A stretch of DNA of 64,000 nt from Yersinia aldovae ATCC 35236 (GTDB lineage Bacteria > Pseudomonadota > Gammaproteobacteria > Enterobacterales > Enterobacteriaceae), in assembly GCF_000173735.1 (NCBI RefSeq), contig NZ_ACCB01000004.1, forward strand, positions 1 through 64,000. The letters are read 5' to 3'. The notes beneath the pieces are model-generated. The model saw only the letters and a program-made list of their open reading frames with translations. It was not told the DNA's origin and searched no databases. Of the stretch, positions 28,940 through 39,318 are shown piece after piece. The position numbers were made by a program, and so were the translations under genes. The number at the start of each line of letters is the position of its first letter. The stretch's first letter is position 1.

Positions 28940-29933
28940 GTATTCTTCAAAAGATCATCTGTCGCAGGATATAAAACTGAGGTTAAGCCGACCTGCAAAG
29001 CGATTGCTGCTATTGAGTTCAATTGCACTCGTGGCAATGATTATTTTTATGACGATAAATCTGAGCGGTAATATTCGGTATGTCCTGGTGCATCGTGGCC
29101 TTATTTTAGCCACCATGCTTTTGGTCGCATTTGCCGCGGGCACCGCTACCGTATTATTTCAGACCGTTACCAATAATCGTATTTTAACGCCATCGGTCAT
29201 GGGGCTTGAGGCATTATTCATCCTGATTCAGACAATGTTGATATTTTTTGTCGATGCTAATGGGTTTCGTGTATTGGGTATCACCGGTAAATTTCTCTGT
29301 GAATCCGCATTGCTATTACTGTTCTCTGTCTTTCTTTACCGCTGGTTGCTGACGGGGATCGGCATTAATTTGCACAAGGTTTTACTGGTTGGTTTGGTCT
29401 GCGGCACCCTGTTTCGTAGCCTTTCCAGCTTGATGCAACGTCTCCTTTCTCCTGGGGAGTTTGCTATCCTTCAGGGGCGTGTTTTTGCCACTTTTACTCG
29501 CGCTGCACCCGAAATTATCGCTGTGTCTGCTGGGATTACCTTGATGGTAGGGATTACTGTTTGGCGTATGCGTCACTGCCTTGATATTATTGCGCTTGGT
29601 AGAAGTACGGCCATTAATCTCGGTGTTGCTTATCAGAAGAAAATAACCACAATCCTCCTTCTGGTTTCGTTGCTGGTGGCTATCTCGACGGCATTGGTGG
29701 GGCCGCTAACCTTTCTTGGTTTGCTGGTCGCTAATCTGGCTTATCAGGTTGTTGGTTCATTCCGCCACCAATATTTGCTGCCTGGTGTTTTTCTTCTCGG
29801 GGCCATTACGCTGGTGGGCGGCCAATTAATTCTTGAACGCTTACTGAATATGTCGGGAACGCTATCGGTAGTTATCGAGTTTATTGGTGGTGCCCTGTTT
29901 ATTTATCTTTTAATAAAAAAGGCTCCGGTATGA
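28929..29933 (+). CDS. Siderophore ABC transporter permease (FatC/CeuC-like)
   Basis: Second permease of the pair, 334 residues from the ATG at 28929. An AGGA at 28916-28919 supports this start over the TTG at 28911. It has about 9 transmembrane helices, an N-terminal cytoplasmic extension of some 25 residues, and the family coupling segment LVGPLTFLGLLVANL. It overlaps the first permease by 11 bases and the ATPase gene by 4 bases, so all are translationally coupled. Confidence 0.86.
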   Translation: MQAEYSSKDHLSQDIKLRLSRPAKRLLLLSSIALVAMIIFMTINLSGNIRYVLVHRGLILATMLLVAFAAGTATVLFQTVTNNRILTPSVMGLEALFILIQTMLIFFVDANGFRVLGITGKFLCESALLLLFSVFLYRWLLTGIGINLHKVLLVGLVCGTLFRSLSSLMQRLLSPGEFAILQGRVFATFTRAAPEIIAVSAGITLMVGITVWRMRHCLDIIALGRSTAINLGVAYQKKITTILLLVSLLVAISTALVGPLTFLGLLVANLAYQVVGSFRHQYLLPGVFLLGAITLVGGQLILERLLNMSGTLSVVIEFIGGALFIYLLIKKAPV

Positions 29934-30688
29934 TTGAAATAAATGGCATTAATAAAAAATACCAAGATACCGCAGTACTCAATAATATAAATGAGAGCAT
30001 TCCTTCTGGCGGCATTACTTCGATCATTGGCCCAAATGGGGCAGGTAAATCGACATTGTTATCTATTATGAGTCGCCTTCTGGCTCCTGATATCGGGAAT
30101 ATTCTGTTTAACGGACTTGATGTTGCGAAAACATCCGGTGATAAACTTGCGACTATCCTGTCGGTTTTACGCCAAGAGAATCATTTTACCAGCCGTCTAA
30201 CGGTGTCAGATTTAGTTGGATTTGGCCGCTATCCTTACTCGAAAGGCAGGTTAAATGACGATGACCGCCTGCATATAAATGCCGCGATGGAGTTTCTTAA
30301 TCTCCAACCACTGCAAGACCGTTATCTTGATGAACTGTCGGGTGGGCAACGGCAACGCGCGTATGTCGCGATGGTGCTATGTCAGGACACGAAATATATT
30401 CTGCTGGATGAGCCATTAAATAATTTAGACATGAAACATTGCGTTGCAATGATGAAGCAATTGCGGCGTGCTGCTGATGAGTTACAGAAAACTATTATCC
30501 TTGTTATTCATGATATCAACTTTGCCTCTGCTTATTCCGACCATATTATTGCCATGAAAAATGGCGAGGTGATATATCGTGGGGAACCGAAGAAAATCAT
30601 GCGCCCCCACATTCTGGAAGATATTTTTGATATAAAAGTCAGCATAGAAATGGTACAGGATCAGCATATTGCTGTTTACTATCGTTGA
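29930..30688 (+). CDS. Siderophore ABC transporter ATP-binding protein (FatE/CeuD-like)
   Basis: Cytosolic ATPase of 252 residues driving the preceding permeases. It has Walker [10 protein letters not shown] (about 35-43), Q-loop LRQENHF, signature LSGGQRQRAYVAMVL, Walker B YILLDEPLNNLD, and an H-loop in LVIHDINFA. Its ATG overlaps the stop of the second permease (ATGA). It is the last gene of the operon; 77 bp separate it from the convergent zinT. Confidence 0.9.
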   Translation: MIEINGINKKYQDTAVLNNINESIPSGGITSIIGPNGAGKSTLLSIMSRLLAPDIGNILFNGLDVAKTSGDKLATILSVLRQENHFTSRLTVSDLVGFGRYPYSKGRLNDDDRLHINAAMEFLNLQPLQDRYLDELSGGQRQRAYVAMVLCQDTKYILLDEPLNNLDMKHCVAMMKQLRRAADELQKTIILVIHDINFASAYSDHIIAMKNGEVIYRGEPKKIMRPHILEDIFDIKVSIEMVQDQHIAVYYR

Positions 30689-30722
30689 ATGTTTCTACAC
30701 CATAAATCAGATACGCATGTGG

Positions 30723-30752
30723 CCGGATATATATTGGTTAGAAGAGCTATCC
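30723..30752. terminator. Hairpin between convergent siderophore ATPase gene and zinT
   Basis: GCCGGAT and ATCCGGC form a 7-bp stem in the 77 bp between two convergent genes. There is no clear T-tract on either strand, so it is only a possible terminator. Confidence 0.35.
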
Positions 30753-30765
30753 GGCAACCTGCATT

Positions 30766-31425
30766 TTAGTGATGAGACATTTCGTGGATGATATCATCTT
30801 TGTCTAAAGAAATAGGATAGAACGTTGGCCAGTTATCCATTTCTTTAAGCAGTTTTTCCTGTGACTCATTACTCATGTAAATATGAAAATGATGGGATTT
30901 TTGTGGTTCAATAATATGATCACTAAACTGAACGTATTTGGGTGATTTTGAATTGACATCTTTGCATTCAAATAAATAACGAACTCCTTTCTTGCCTGAA
31001 TCATAGTGCATTATTTTAAATCCGGAGTAAGTATATTGGCATGAGCTAACCGATTCCGCAGTATGGAAGTCTATGGTGTTATTCTCAATGCCAATCATAT
31101 TAATATCTGTAGCATATCCTTTTTTATAATACTCTCTATATTCTTCAACTGTTTTATCTTTATTCTTTTTGGACTTATTTATCAGAACAGGATCGAGGTC
31201 GCCTTTTAATAAATAAGGGTTGATAGATTGCCAAACGCCATCCCAATCACTGAGTGCTCTATCTATAACATTGTTATCTTCGAAAATACCTTCACTGGCT
31301 TTGCGCATTGCATCCGATTGTTGATGTTCATGACCATGTTTGCCATGCGCTGATAAATTGAAACTGATTACTGTGGCACAGAGACCCAAGGTGATTAACG
31401 ATAAATGGGAATGTTTTCTCAACAT
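30766..31425 (-). CDS. zinT: Periplasmic zinc-binding protein ZinT
   Basis: Periplasmic metal chaperone (219 residues) that binds zinc and other divalent metals and cooperates with ZnuA. It has a signal peptide (about 1-26, ending FNLSAHG), a His-rich mature N-terminus (HGKHGHEHQQ), and the lipocalin-like ZinT domain with WQSINPYLLKGDL and the metal-site stretch KSHHFHIYMSNES. The gene is single and convergent to the siderophore operon, with a Zur-like site upstream. The length and domain are as in E. coli ZinT (YodA). Confidence 0.92.
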   Translation of the reverse strand: MLRKHSHLSLITLGLCATVISFNLSAHGKHGHEHQQSDAMRKASEGIFEDNNVIDRALSDWDGVWQSINPYLLKGDLDPVLINKSKKNKDKTVEEYREYYKKGYATDINMIGIENNTIDFHTAESVSSCQYTYSGFKIMHYDSGKKGVRYLFECKDVNSKSPKYVQFSDHIIEPQKSHHFHIYMSNESQEKLLKEMDNWPTFYPISLDKDDIIHEMSHH

Positions 31426-31455
31426 AGATGGCTCCTAATGAATGGTTAATTATGT

Positions 31456-31474
31456 AATGTTATACTATTACATT
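31456..31474 (-). promoter_or_regulatory. Zur-like operator upstream of zinT
   Basis: AATGTTATACTATTACATT is a near-palindrome resembling the enterobacterial Zur consensus (TGTTATANTATAACA-like, AT-rich with TGTTA and TAACA arms). It is about 30 bp upstream of the zinT start. E. coli zinT is Zur-repressed, so the assignment fits the gene. Confidence 0.6.
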
Positions 31475-31829
31475 AATGCGAATCAATAGGTAATTTCGGA
31501 AACAGGAACCGTAGTTAGACTATTTAATGATGCCAGATACCGATGAAATAATGGGGTAAGCAGGTGCTGGATGATCTTTAAGAAAACCATTTATTAACAA
31601 CTTAACTCCTATCTATTCTTCTTTTATTTACAACTTATCGGATTATAAAAACTAATCCAAATCCCCGAGTGTCGACCTCGTTGCATTTTTTAAAATAAAC
31701 AACTGTCTGAATGATCACCTGCACAATTTTTTGCTGCAATCATCACATTAATGCAGTTTTTTGTATCGTAGCATCCTGCCTCATGAGATACATTTCTCTT
31801 AGTGATTTTACTCTGCAAGGCTGCGAAAA
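31475..31829. promoter_or_regulatory. Intergenic region with divergent zinT and tdcB promoters
   Basis: About 355 bp without a gene. In E. coli the LysR-type activator gene tdcA lies directly upstream of tdcB, but no tdcA coding sequence or fragment is visible here. AT-rich stretches upstream of tdcB could hold CRP or FNR sites, but I see no full consensus. Confidence 0.5.
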
Positions 31830-32822
31830 ATGAAAATTTACAGTGACTTACCAATAACAATTAATGATGTAATTGATGCGCAGAAAAGACTGAAAGGTCA
31901 TATCTACAAAACTGGGCTGGCGAGATCGAATTACCTGAGTGAACGTTGCCATGGCGAGATTTATCTGAAGTTTGAGAATATGCAGCGGACGGGGTCGTTT
32001 AAGATCCGAGGGGCTTTTAATAAGCTCAGCTCACTCAGTGAAGAAGAAAGAAAGCAGGGGGTTGTGGCCTGTTCTGCGGGTAACCATGCACAAGGCGTTT
32101 CTTTATCCTGTGCTATGTTGGGGATTAACAGTAAAGTGGTGATGCCCAATTGTGCCCCTAAATCAAAAATTGCGGCGACCAGCGAGTATTCTGCTCAGGT
32201 AGTGTTACATGGTGAAAACTTCAATGACACCATTGCTAAAGCCAGCGAAATTATTGAAATGGAAAACCGCATTTTCATCCATCCATTTGACGATGAAAAA
32301 GTTATTGCTGGTCAAGGTACTATCGGACTGGAAATACTCGAAGACCTCTATGATGTTGATAATGTCATTGTGCCGATTGGCGGTGGTGGATTAATTTCCG
32401 GTATTGCTCTGGCGATTAAATCTATTAATCCGACAATTAACATCATTGGTGTGCAATCAGAAAATGTTCACGGTATGGCGGCATCCTATTATAGTGGCAG
32501 TATTACTAACCATCGTAAAACCAGTACGTTGGCCGATGGTTGTGATGTCTCCCGCCCTGGTACTCTACCATTCGAAATCGTAAAAATGCTCGTTACTGAT
32601 ATTGTGTTGGTCAGCGAAGATGAAATAAGAAGAAGTATGATCGATCTTATTCAGCGTAATAAGATTATTACTGAAGGTGCGGGAGCATTAGCATCCGCAG
32701 CATTATTAAGTGGAAAATTAAAAGACTACATCACCGGCAAAAAGACCGTCAGCATTATATCAGGCGGCAATATTGATTTATCGCGCGTATCTGAAATAAC
32801 GGGATTAGGCAGTATTTCGTAA
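31830..32822 (+). CDS. tdcB: Catabolic threonine dehydratase TdcB
   Basis: PLP-dependent cytosolic enzyme that converts L-threonine to 2-oxobutanoate and ammonia, and L-serine to pyruvate. The 330 residues contain the PLP lysine motif [10 protein letters not shown] (K58), the Gly-rich phosphate loop [11 protein letters not shown] and the C-terminal [10 protein letters not shown]. In E. coli the enzyme is AMP-activated. It is the first gene of the tdc operon here and is followed by tdcC after 24 bp. The frame is intact. Confidence 0.95.
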   Translation: MKIYSDLPITINDVIDAQKRLKGHIYKTGLARSNYLSERCHGEIYLKFENMQRTGSFKIRGAFNKLSSLSEEERKQGVVACSAGNHAQGVSLSCAMLGINSKVVMPNCAPKSKIAATSEYSAQVVLHGENFNDTIAKASEIIEMENRIFIHPFDDEKVIAGQGTIGLEILEDLYDVDNVIVPIGGGGLISGIALAIKSINPTINIIGVQSENVHGMAASYYSGSITNHRKTSTLADGCDVSRPGTLPFEIVKMLVTDIVLVSEDEIRRSMIDLIQRNKIITEGAGALASAALLSGKLKDYITGKKTVSIISGGNIDLSRVSEITGLGSIS

Positions 32823-32846
32823 AACATATTAATAAGGAATCTATTA

Positions 32847-34181
32847 ATGAGTATCGATAATGCTATTACAACCACAACAGAAACAAAAGCAAAAACATGG
32901 CGTAAATCAGACACCACTTGGACTTTGGGATTATTTGGCACAGCAATCGGCGCTGGCGTTTTATTCTTTCCTATCCGCGCTGGTTTTGGCGGTTTAATTC
33001 CTATCTTAATTATGTTGGTGTTGGCTTATCCCATCGCCTTCTTTTGTCACCGTGCATTAGCTCGCTTATGTTTATCCGGTAGTAACTGTTCAGGCAATAT
33101 CACCGAAACTGTGGAAGAACACTTTGGTAAGACCGGTGGTGTGGTCATTACCTTCCTCTATTTTTTCGCTATTTGCCCGCTGCTGTGGATTTACGGCGTT
33201 ACTATCACTAATACTTTTATGACCTTCTGGGAAAATCAGCTCCAACTGGCTCCGTTAAACCGAGGTGTGGTGGCGCTGGCGTTGCTGCTACTGATGGCCA
33301 CAGTGATTTATTTCGGTAAAGACCTGATGGTTAAGGTTATGAGTTTTCTGGTGTTCCCGTTTATTGCCTGTTTGGTACTGATTTCACTCTCACTGATCCC
33401 TTACTGGAATGCTTCGGTAATTGAACAGGTAGATTTGAGCCAGATTTCTCTGTTGGGGCATGACGGTATACTGGTTACCGTTTGGTTGGGGATCTCCATT
33501 ATGGTTTTCTCTTTTAATTTCTCACCTATTGTTTCTTCTTTCGTGGTATCGAAACGCGAAGAATACGAATCGGAATTTGGTCGAGAGTTTACCGAGAAAA
33601 AATGTTCTCAGATTATCAGTAGGGCCAGCATATTGATGGTGGCTGTGGTGATGTTTTTTGCCTTTAGCTGCCTGTTTACTCTGTCACCGCAAAATATGGC
33701 GGAAGCCAAAGCACAAAATATTCCTGTACTGTCTTATTTGGCAAACCATTTCTCTACGATGTCCGGCAGTAAATCCACCTTTTCTGTGACACTAGAATAT
33801 GCCGCTTCGCTAATCGCGCTGGTTGCTATTTTTAAATCCTTCTTCGGACATTATCTCGGCACGTTGGAAGGTCTTAATGGCTTGGTTATTAAGTTCGGCT
33901 ATAAGGGTGATAAAACTAAAATATCCAGTGGAAAGCTCAATCTGATCAGTATGTTCTTTATTATGGGATCAACCTGGTTAGTGGCCTATATCAATCCGAA
34001 CATCCTGGATTTAATTGAAGCGATGGGCGCACCAATTATCGCCTCACTGCTGTGTCTACTACCGATGTACGCTATTCATAAATTGCCTGCTCTGGCCCGT
34101 TTCAGAGGCCGGCCAGAAAACTACTTTGTTACCCTCGTCGGTCTGCTGACCATCTTCAACATCGTCTACAAATTATTATAA
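32847..34181 (+). CDS. tdcC: Threonine/serine proton symporter TdcC
   Basis: Inner-membrane symporter (444 residues) of the HAAAP family that brings threonine and serine into the cell for anaerobic degradation. It has about 11 transmembrane helices and the early motif [17 protein letters not shown] typical of the family. AAGGA lies upstream of the ATG. It is the second gene of the tdc operon and nearly the same size as the E. coli protein (443). Confidence 0.94.
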   Translation: MSIDNAITTTTETKAKTWRKSDTTWTLGLFGTAIGAGVLFFPIRAGFGGLIPILIMLVLAYPIAFFCHRALARLCLSGSNCSGNITETVEEHFGKTGGVVITFLYFFAICPLLWIYGVTITNTFMTFWENQLQLAPLNRGVVALALLLLMATVIYFGKDLMVKVMSFLVFPFIACLVLISLSLIPYWNASVIEQVDLSQISLLGHDGILVTVWLGISIMVFSFNFSPIVSSFVVSKREEYESEFGREFTEKKCSQIISRASILMVAVVMFFAFSCLFTLSPQNMAEAKAQNIPVLSYLANHFSTMSGSKSTFSVTLEYAASLIALVAIFKSFFGHYLGTLEGLNGLVIKFGYKGDKTKISSGKLNLISMFFIMGSTWLVAYINPNILDLIEAMGAPIIASLLCLLPMYAIHKLPALARFRGRPENYFVTLVGLLTIFNIVYKLL

Positions 34182-34194
34182 GACGGCGCTAAAA

Positions 34195-34222
34195 GCCCGT
34201 GTTTACACAATGAAACGCGGGC
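34195..34222 (+). other. Intercistronic hairpin between tdcC and tdcD
   Basis: GCCCGTGTTT and AAACGCGGGC make a 10-bp stem (one G-T pair) with an 8-base loop. The stem ends just before the GGAG that serves tdcD. The first ATG in the tdcD frame (34210) is in the loop and stem, which favours the second ATG at 34234. The hairpin may affect messenger processing or translation of tdcD. Confidence 0.5.
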
Positions 34223-34233
34223 GGAGTAATCAC

Positions 34234-35454
34234 ATGACATTAAACCCTACAGTTCTGGTTATAAACAGTGGTTCATCATCTATTAAATTTTCAGTACTTA
34301 CTGTGAGCAATTGCGAAACCATTGTATCCGGAATTGCCGATGGCATCGGTACAGAAAAACCTTTTCTGCGGATTGATAAAGTCACTCAGTTTCAACTGGC
34401 CAAATGGAATTACGCTGACGCATTAGCCGCGATTGCCGATGAGCTGGAAAAACGTGATGTTAATAAATCAATTTCACTCATTGGTCACCGCATTGCCCAC
34501 GGTGGTGAAATATTCAGTGAATCGGTACTGATTGATGATCGGGTTGTGGAGGAGATCAAAAAAGTTTCACCGCTAGCACCGCTGCATAATTACGCTAATT
34601 TGCACGGCGTTGAGGCTGCACGTCAACTGTTCCCCGGCATCAAGCAAGTGGCTGTATTTGATACTGGTTTTCATCAAACGTTAAAGCCGGAGGCTTATCT
34701 TTACGCGCTACCTTACCGCTATTTTCGCGAGTATGGGATACGACGTTATGGGTTTCATGGTACCTCGTATCGCTATGTGGTGGGGCAAGCGGCGAGTTTC
34801 CTCGGCCTTGATGGGAAGGATTGCGGCCTGATTATCGCTCATTTGGGGAATGGAGCCTCTGTCTGCGCCGTTCAGGACGGCAAAAGCGTCGATACATCGA
34901 TGGGCATGACTCCTCTGGAAGGCTTGATCATGGGGACTCGCAGCGGTGACGCGGACTTTGGCGCACTAGCGTATCTGGCACGCCAGACTGGGCAGAGCCT
35001 GGATGATCTGGATCATATGTTAAATAAGGCGTCTGGCTTACTGGGGATCTCCGGTCTTTCTGCGGATATGCGCGTCCTGGAGAAAGCTTACCACGAGGGA
35101 CATGACGGGGCGCGTCTGGCAATCCATGCTTTTGTACACCGCCTGGCACGGCATATCGGCGCGCATGTCAGCGCGTTACGCCGATTCGATGGCTTGATTC
35201 TGACCGGAGGAATCGGTGAAAACTCATCGCTTATCCGTCAGTTAATACTGGAACATCTGGCCGCTTTTGGGATTGATATTGATCACGGTAAAAATAAGCG
35301 GCTGCCGCATGGAACCGCCCACGTCATTACTACTGCCCGCTCACGGGTCGTTGTCGCCGTGATTCCCACTAACGAAGAGAAAATGATTGCGCTCGATGCT
35401 GTTCGCCTTGGCTATGCACAACAGGGCACTGCGGTTCCTGAGGCCGTTTTCTAG
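34234..35454 (+). CDS. tdcD: Propionate kinase TdcD
   Basis: Cytosolic acetokinase-family enzyme (406 residues from this start) that converts propionyl phosphate and ADP to propionate and ATP, the energy-yielding last step of threonine degradation. Motifs are [11 protein letters not shown] (phosphate-binding, N-terminal), [32 protein letters not shown] and [10 protein letters not shown]. Start choice: GGAG lies 8 bases before the ATG at 34234, whereas the ATG at 34210 falls in a hairpin and would add eight residues. It is the third gene of tdcBCDE. Confidence 0.93.
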   Translation: MTLNPTVLVINSGSSSIKFSVLTVSNCETIVSGIADGIGTEKPFLRIDKVTQFQLAKWNYADALAAIADELEKRDVNKSISLIGHRIAHGGEIFSESVLIDDRVVEEIKKVSPLAPLHNYANLHGVEAARQLFPGIKQVAVFDTGFHQTLKPEAYLYALPYRYFREYGIRRYGFHGTSYRYVVGQAASFLGLDGKDCGLIIAHLGNGASVCAVQDGKSVDTSMGMTPLEGLIMGTRSGDADFGALAYLARQTGQSLDDLDHMLNKASGLLGISGLSADMRVLEKAYHEGHDGARLAIHAFVHRLARHIGAHVSALRRFDGLILTGGIGENSSLIRQLILEHLAAFGIDIDHGKNKRLPHGTAHVITTARSRVVVAVIPTNEEKMIALDAVRLGYAQQGTAVPEAVF

Positions 35455-35505
35455 TCGTTTGCCACATTAAGAAACCACTCATATCTTGTTTATTGGAGTT
35501 CGTTC

Positions 35506-37800
35506 ATGAAGACCGATGTAGATGTAAACAATAAAAAATATGCAGATGCCTGGCTGGGATTTAGCGGAAACGATTGGCACAGTGAGATTAATGTTAGGGA
35601 TTTTATTCAGAAAAACTATCAGCCATATGAGGGGGATGAGTCATTTCTGTCAGAGGTGACGTCTGCCACGCAAAAGCTGTGGGAACAGGTTATGGAGGGG
35701 ATTCGGCTGGAGAATGCCACTCATGCTCCGGTTGATTTTGATGATGATATCGCCACCACTATTACCGCTCATGAACCCGGTTATATCGAGTCTGGCTTGG
35801 AAAAAATCGTCGGGCTACAGACCGATAAACCGCTGAAGCGCGCGTTACACCCTTTCGGCGGTATCAACATGGTACAAAGTGCATTTGACGCTTATGGCCG
35901 TGAAATGAATGCCGATTTCAAATATATCTTTACTGATTTACGCAAAACCCATAATCAGGGTGTGTTCGACGTTTACTCCCCTGAGATGCTCAAATGCCGT
36001 AAATCCGGCATATTGACCGGCCTACCGGATGGCTACGGGCGAGGGCGCATTATCGGTGATTACCGACGTATTGCACTTTATGGTATCGACTATCTGGTAC
36101 GGGAGCGCGAGTTGCAGTTTGCCGATTTACAACCGCAGCTTGAGCAAGGGATTGAGCTGGAGAGTGTGATTCGCCTGCGTGAGGAGCTGGCGGAGCATCG
36201 CCATGCATTGTTGCAGATTAAGACGATGGCTGCCCGCTACGGTTTTGATATCTCAGATCCTGCCAAAAATGCTCAGGAAGCTATTCAGTGGCTCTATTTT
36301 GGTTATTTGGCAGCGGTAAAATCGCAGAACGGCGGGGCGATGTCTCTGGGCAGAACCGCGACATTCCTCGATATTTATATTGAACGCGATTTGGCAAACG
36401 GAGCACTGAGCGAACAGGATGCACAGGAGCTTATCGATCACTTCATCATGAAAATCCGCATGGTTCGCTTCCTGCGTACCCCTGAGTTCGATTCGCTGTT
36501 CTCCGGTGATCCTATTTGGGCCACCGAAGTGCTCGGCGGAATGGGGTTGGATGGCCGTACATTGGTCACCAAAAACACCTTCCGTTATCTCCACACGCTA
36601 GACACAATGGGGCCAGCACCCGAACCGAATTTGACCATTCTATGGTCGGAAGCGCTGCCAGCGGCATTTAAGAGCTATGCCGCCAATGTATCAATCCAGA
36701 CCTCGTCGTTACAGTATGAAAATGACGACCTGATGCGTGCTGACTTTGACAGTGATGACTACGCCATTGCCTGCTGCGTTAGCCCGATGGTGCTCGGCAA
36801 GCAGATGCAGTTCTTCGGTGCGCGCGCTAATCTGGCGAAAACCTTGCTGTATTGCATCAATGGCGGCAGGGATGAAAAACTCAAAATTCAGGTCGGCCCG
36901 CAATGTGCGCCAATGACCGATGAAGTGCTGGATTATGAGCGAGTGATGGCCAGTCTTGATGTATTTATGGACTGGCTGGCGGTGCAATACATCAGCGCGC
37001 TGAATCTGATTCATTATATGCATGATAAATACAGTTACGAAGCCTCACTGATGGCGCTGCACGATCGTGATGTCTATCGCACGATGGCTTGCGGTATCGC
37101 CGGGCTTTCGGTGGCCGCGGATTCCCTCTCGGCTATCAAATACGCTAGGGTTAAACCTATTCGTGATGCAGATGGGCTGGCTGTCGATTTTGCGATTGAA
37201 GGGGAATATCCACAGTACGGTAACAACGACGAGCGCGTCGATACGATTGCCTGCGATTTAGTCGAGCGTTTTATGAAGAAAATCAGTAAGCTGCCGACCT
37301 ATCGCAATGCGGTGCCGACCCAATCAATTCTGACTATCACTTCCAATGTGGTTTACGGCCAGAAGACCGGTAATACACCGGATGGCCGCCGTGATGGTAT
37401 GCCATTTGCGCCGGGAGCCAACCCGATGCATGGCCGTGATCGCAAAGGGGCGATTGCCTCACTCACTTCAGTCAGCAAACTGCCGTTCAAATATGCCAAA
37501 GATGGGATTTCCTACACGTTCTCGATTGTCCCTGCGGCATTAGGCAAGGACTCGGCGATACGTAATAATAATCTGGTTGGCCTGTTGGACGGCTATTTTC
37601 ACCATGATGAGGCAATGGAGGGCGGGCAGCATCTTAATGTTAATGTGATGAACCGAGACATGCTGTTGGATGCCATTGAACATCCTGAGAATTACCCAAA
37701 TCTCACCATTCGCGTCTCTGGCTATGCGGTACGTTTCAACGCCCTGACGCCTGAGCAACAGCAGGATGTTATCTCCCGCACTTTCACCCACGCATTGTAA
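35506..37800 (+). CDS. tdcE: 2-ketobutyrate formate-lyase/pyruvate formate-lyase TdcE
   Basis: Glycyl-radical enzyme (764 residues) that cleaves 2-oxobutanoate with CoA to propionyl-CoA and formate, and can act on pyruvate. The catalytic cysteine pair is in AIACCVSPM (C423-C424) and the radical glycine in RVSGYAVRF is G739. These match the pyruvate formate-lyase pattern. The radical needs PflA, which is not in this window. It is the last tdc gene here (no tdcF or tdcG), followed by a hairpin. Confidence 0.95.
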   Translation: MKTDVDVNNKKYADAWLGFSGNDWHSEINVRDFIQKNYQPYEGDESFLSEVTSATQKLWEQVMEGIRLENATHAPVDFDDDIATTITAHEPGYIESGLEKIVGLQTDKPLKRALHPFGGINMVQSAFDAYGREMNADFKYIFTDLRKTHNQGVFDVYSPEMLKCRKSGILTGLPDGYGRGRIIGDYRRIALYGIDYLVRERELQFADLQPQLEQGIELESVIRLREELAEHRHALLQIKTMAARYGFDISDPAKNAQEAIQWLYFGYLAAVKSQNGGAMSLGRTATFLDIYIERDLANGALSEQDAQELIDHFIMKIRMVRFLRTPEFDSLFSGDPIWATEVLGGMGLDGRTLVTKNTFRYLHTLDTMGPAPEPNLTILWSEALPAAFKSYAANVSIQTSSLQYENDDLMRADFDSDDYAIACCVSPMVLGKQMQFFGARANLAKTLLYCINGGRDEKLKIQVGPQCAPMTDEVLDYERVMASLDVFMDWLAVQYISALNLIHYMHDKYSYEASLMALHDRDVYRTMACGIAGLSVAADSLSAIKYARVKPIRDADGLAVDFAIEGEYPQYGNNDERVDTIACDLVERFMKKISKLPTYRNAVPTQSILTITSNVVYGQKTGNTPDGRRDGMPFAPGANPMHGRDRKGAIASLTSVSKLPFKYAKDGISYTFSIVPAALGKDSAIRNNNLVGLLDGYFHHDEAMEGGQHLNVNVMNRDMLLDAIEHPENYPNLTIRVSGYAVRFNALTPEQQQDVISRTFTHAL

Positions 37801-37808
37801 TTATCCCC

Positions 37809-37845
37809 AACCCCCTTTAACAAAGGGGGGTCTTAGGTATTTTTC
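37809..37845 (+). terminator. Intrinsic terminator after tdcE
   Basis: ACCCCCTTT and AAAGGGGGGT form a strong stem with loop AAC, followed by TCTTAGGTATTTTT. It lies 10 bp past the tdcE stop and closes the tdc operon. Confidence 0.6.
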
Positions 37846-37913
37846 AGTCTTTGTGCTACAGCATTCAACTTATGTTGAACGATTAGCCGCTGTTTCACTT
37901 AACGTAAAATAAT

Positions 37914-38018
37914 TCACTTTCCTAATTTCAGCTCCAGTACTCGATCCACAGAGGTAATCGTTTCAGTTCTATGAGCTGTAAGCAGTATAGGTAACTCTAA
38001 CTCCTTTTCCTTTGGTTC
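37914..38018 (-). pseudogene. C-terminal remnant of an ABC exporter (bacteriocin/toxin type)
   Basis: On the minus strand a frame of about 34 codons, ending in TGA (37914-37916), reads LELPILLTAHRTETITSVDR and then VLELKLGK. The AHR-ET-DRVL pattern is the H-loop and tail of ABC exporter ATPases such as CvaB- or MchF-like bacteriocin exporters. Upstream there is a stop (TAA) and no sensible continuation, so only the tail remains. The surrounding 37.8-38.8 kb is non-coding and AT-rich. The family call is by motif only. Confidence 0.45.
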
Positions 38019-38768
38019 TTACCTAACAGAGCCAACTGAGTTGCCGATGGAGTCAAGCCCATTTTTGGGCAAGCTGTTATTGTGTGAAATAGCAACGCTG
38101 GAATCTGACTGATAAGTTAGCCCTTATAGAACCAAGCTTTTAAATGGTTAAATGATGACATTTTTATATCTTCTAATGATATCTAATTTCTAGCCAGTAA
38201 TACGTATGACTTCAATATAATTCATTAAGAATACACACTGATGCGGTTGAGTATTTTATGCTTGAACTACTTAGTAGTTATGACTCCTACCGACCTCATG
38301 GTGAAATGCAATTGACCTGGGTCACATTTATTATAAAATATTTGTAGGAATATTCTCTCTAATAATCTCTTATGTTCTTGTTCTTATTTTAATTGAATTT
38401 CGTTGGCGCTCTTGTACCGCAATGTCTTACGGTATTATTAATGAGAAATTTCTCATTTGTCGAGTTGAATAATACATTTATAATGTGTAGGACGTTTACA
38501 ATTGGTAACATTTAGATGGTTTGTCTTATACAATCAATGTTTCTACACTATATCTCGCGGGTGTTTAATCGATATTTTATTTAAGTGAGAACGCATTTTT
38601 ATACTTGGTAATTTTATCATGAGAGTGGGCGATGGTATTATCATGATTATTTAAAATAATCCTGTTTTATTCAATGCTATGTGTCTTCCTCTTGGTCGTT
38701 TAAACTTATTACGCATTGGTTTAAAAATGGATTTATTAATTTCACATATTTAACATGGAAGTCAGGTT
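38019..38768. other. Intergenic AT-rich region, no supported gene
   Basis: About 750 bp with many stops in all frames. Open stretches are under 40 codons. It is probably decayed accessory DNA carrying the promoter region of the downstream genes. I see no recognisable element. Confidence 0.5.
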
Positions 38769-39104
38769 ATGTCTAAAAATATTCTCTCCGTATCTATTAT
38801 AATCATTTTGGGCGGCTACCCGTGTCCACCGTTATTATTGACCATCCTCTTGGTTTATCTGGTGGTCTCTCTTCCGATACTCATAACTTATCGAAGTACG
38901 AATGCTTTTACTGCTACTTATACAGCCGGAGTAACCTATATTTATAGGGCCAGAAAATTTGAGCATAAAGAACATATTTTCCAGATGACTTTTAATAGTA
39001 TCGATTCCTCCTGTCTTGCCACAACACTAAGGAATATCATCAATACTGTCAGGAATAACTCTAGAATGCCCATTTTACGGAGTGAACTTACATACATCAA
39101 ATAG
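38769..39104 (+). CDS. Hypothetical small membrane protein
   Basis: A possible 111-residue protein with one long or two short hydrophobic helices near its start (about 5-42), then a mostly polar tail. A weak AGGT precedes the ATG. I do not recognise the family. It is oriented with the autotransporter gene, 175-215 bp further on. Composition is AT-rich like the neighbours. It may be an accident of AT-rich non-coding DNA rather than a gene. Confidence 0.3.
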   Translation: MSKNILSVSIIIILGGYPCPPLLLTILLVYLVVSLPILITYRSTNAFTATYTAGVTYIYRARKFEHKEHIFQMTFNSIDSSCLATTLRNIINTVRNNSRMPILRSELTYIK

Positions 39105-39318
39105 TCCTCGTGAATGTCACGTATCGTCGGAATATGCTACCTCTTTGAATGTAAGATGCGTAAGAGTATTGCTTAAATTTTTAGAAATTTCTCCGATAAA
39201 TTTTAGTGAATACCTTGCTCTGTCAGTCCTAATTATCTGAGCAGGAATATACACATTCAGATAATTAGAATTATCACCCTTGAGTCGAAATGCAATGATA
39301 AATAGGGAATGTAAGCAC

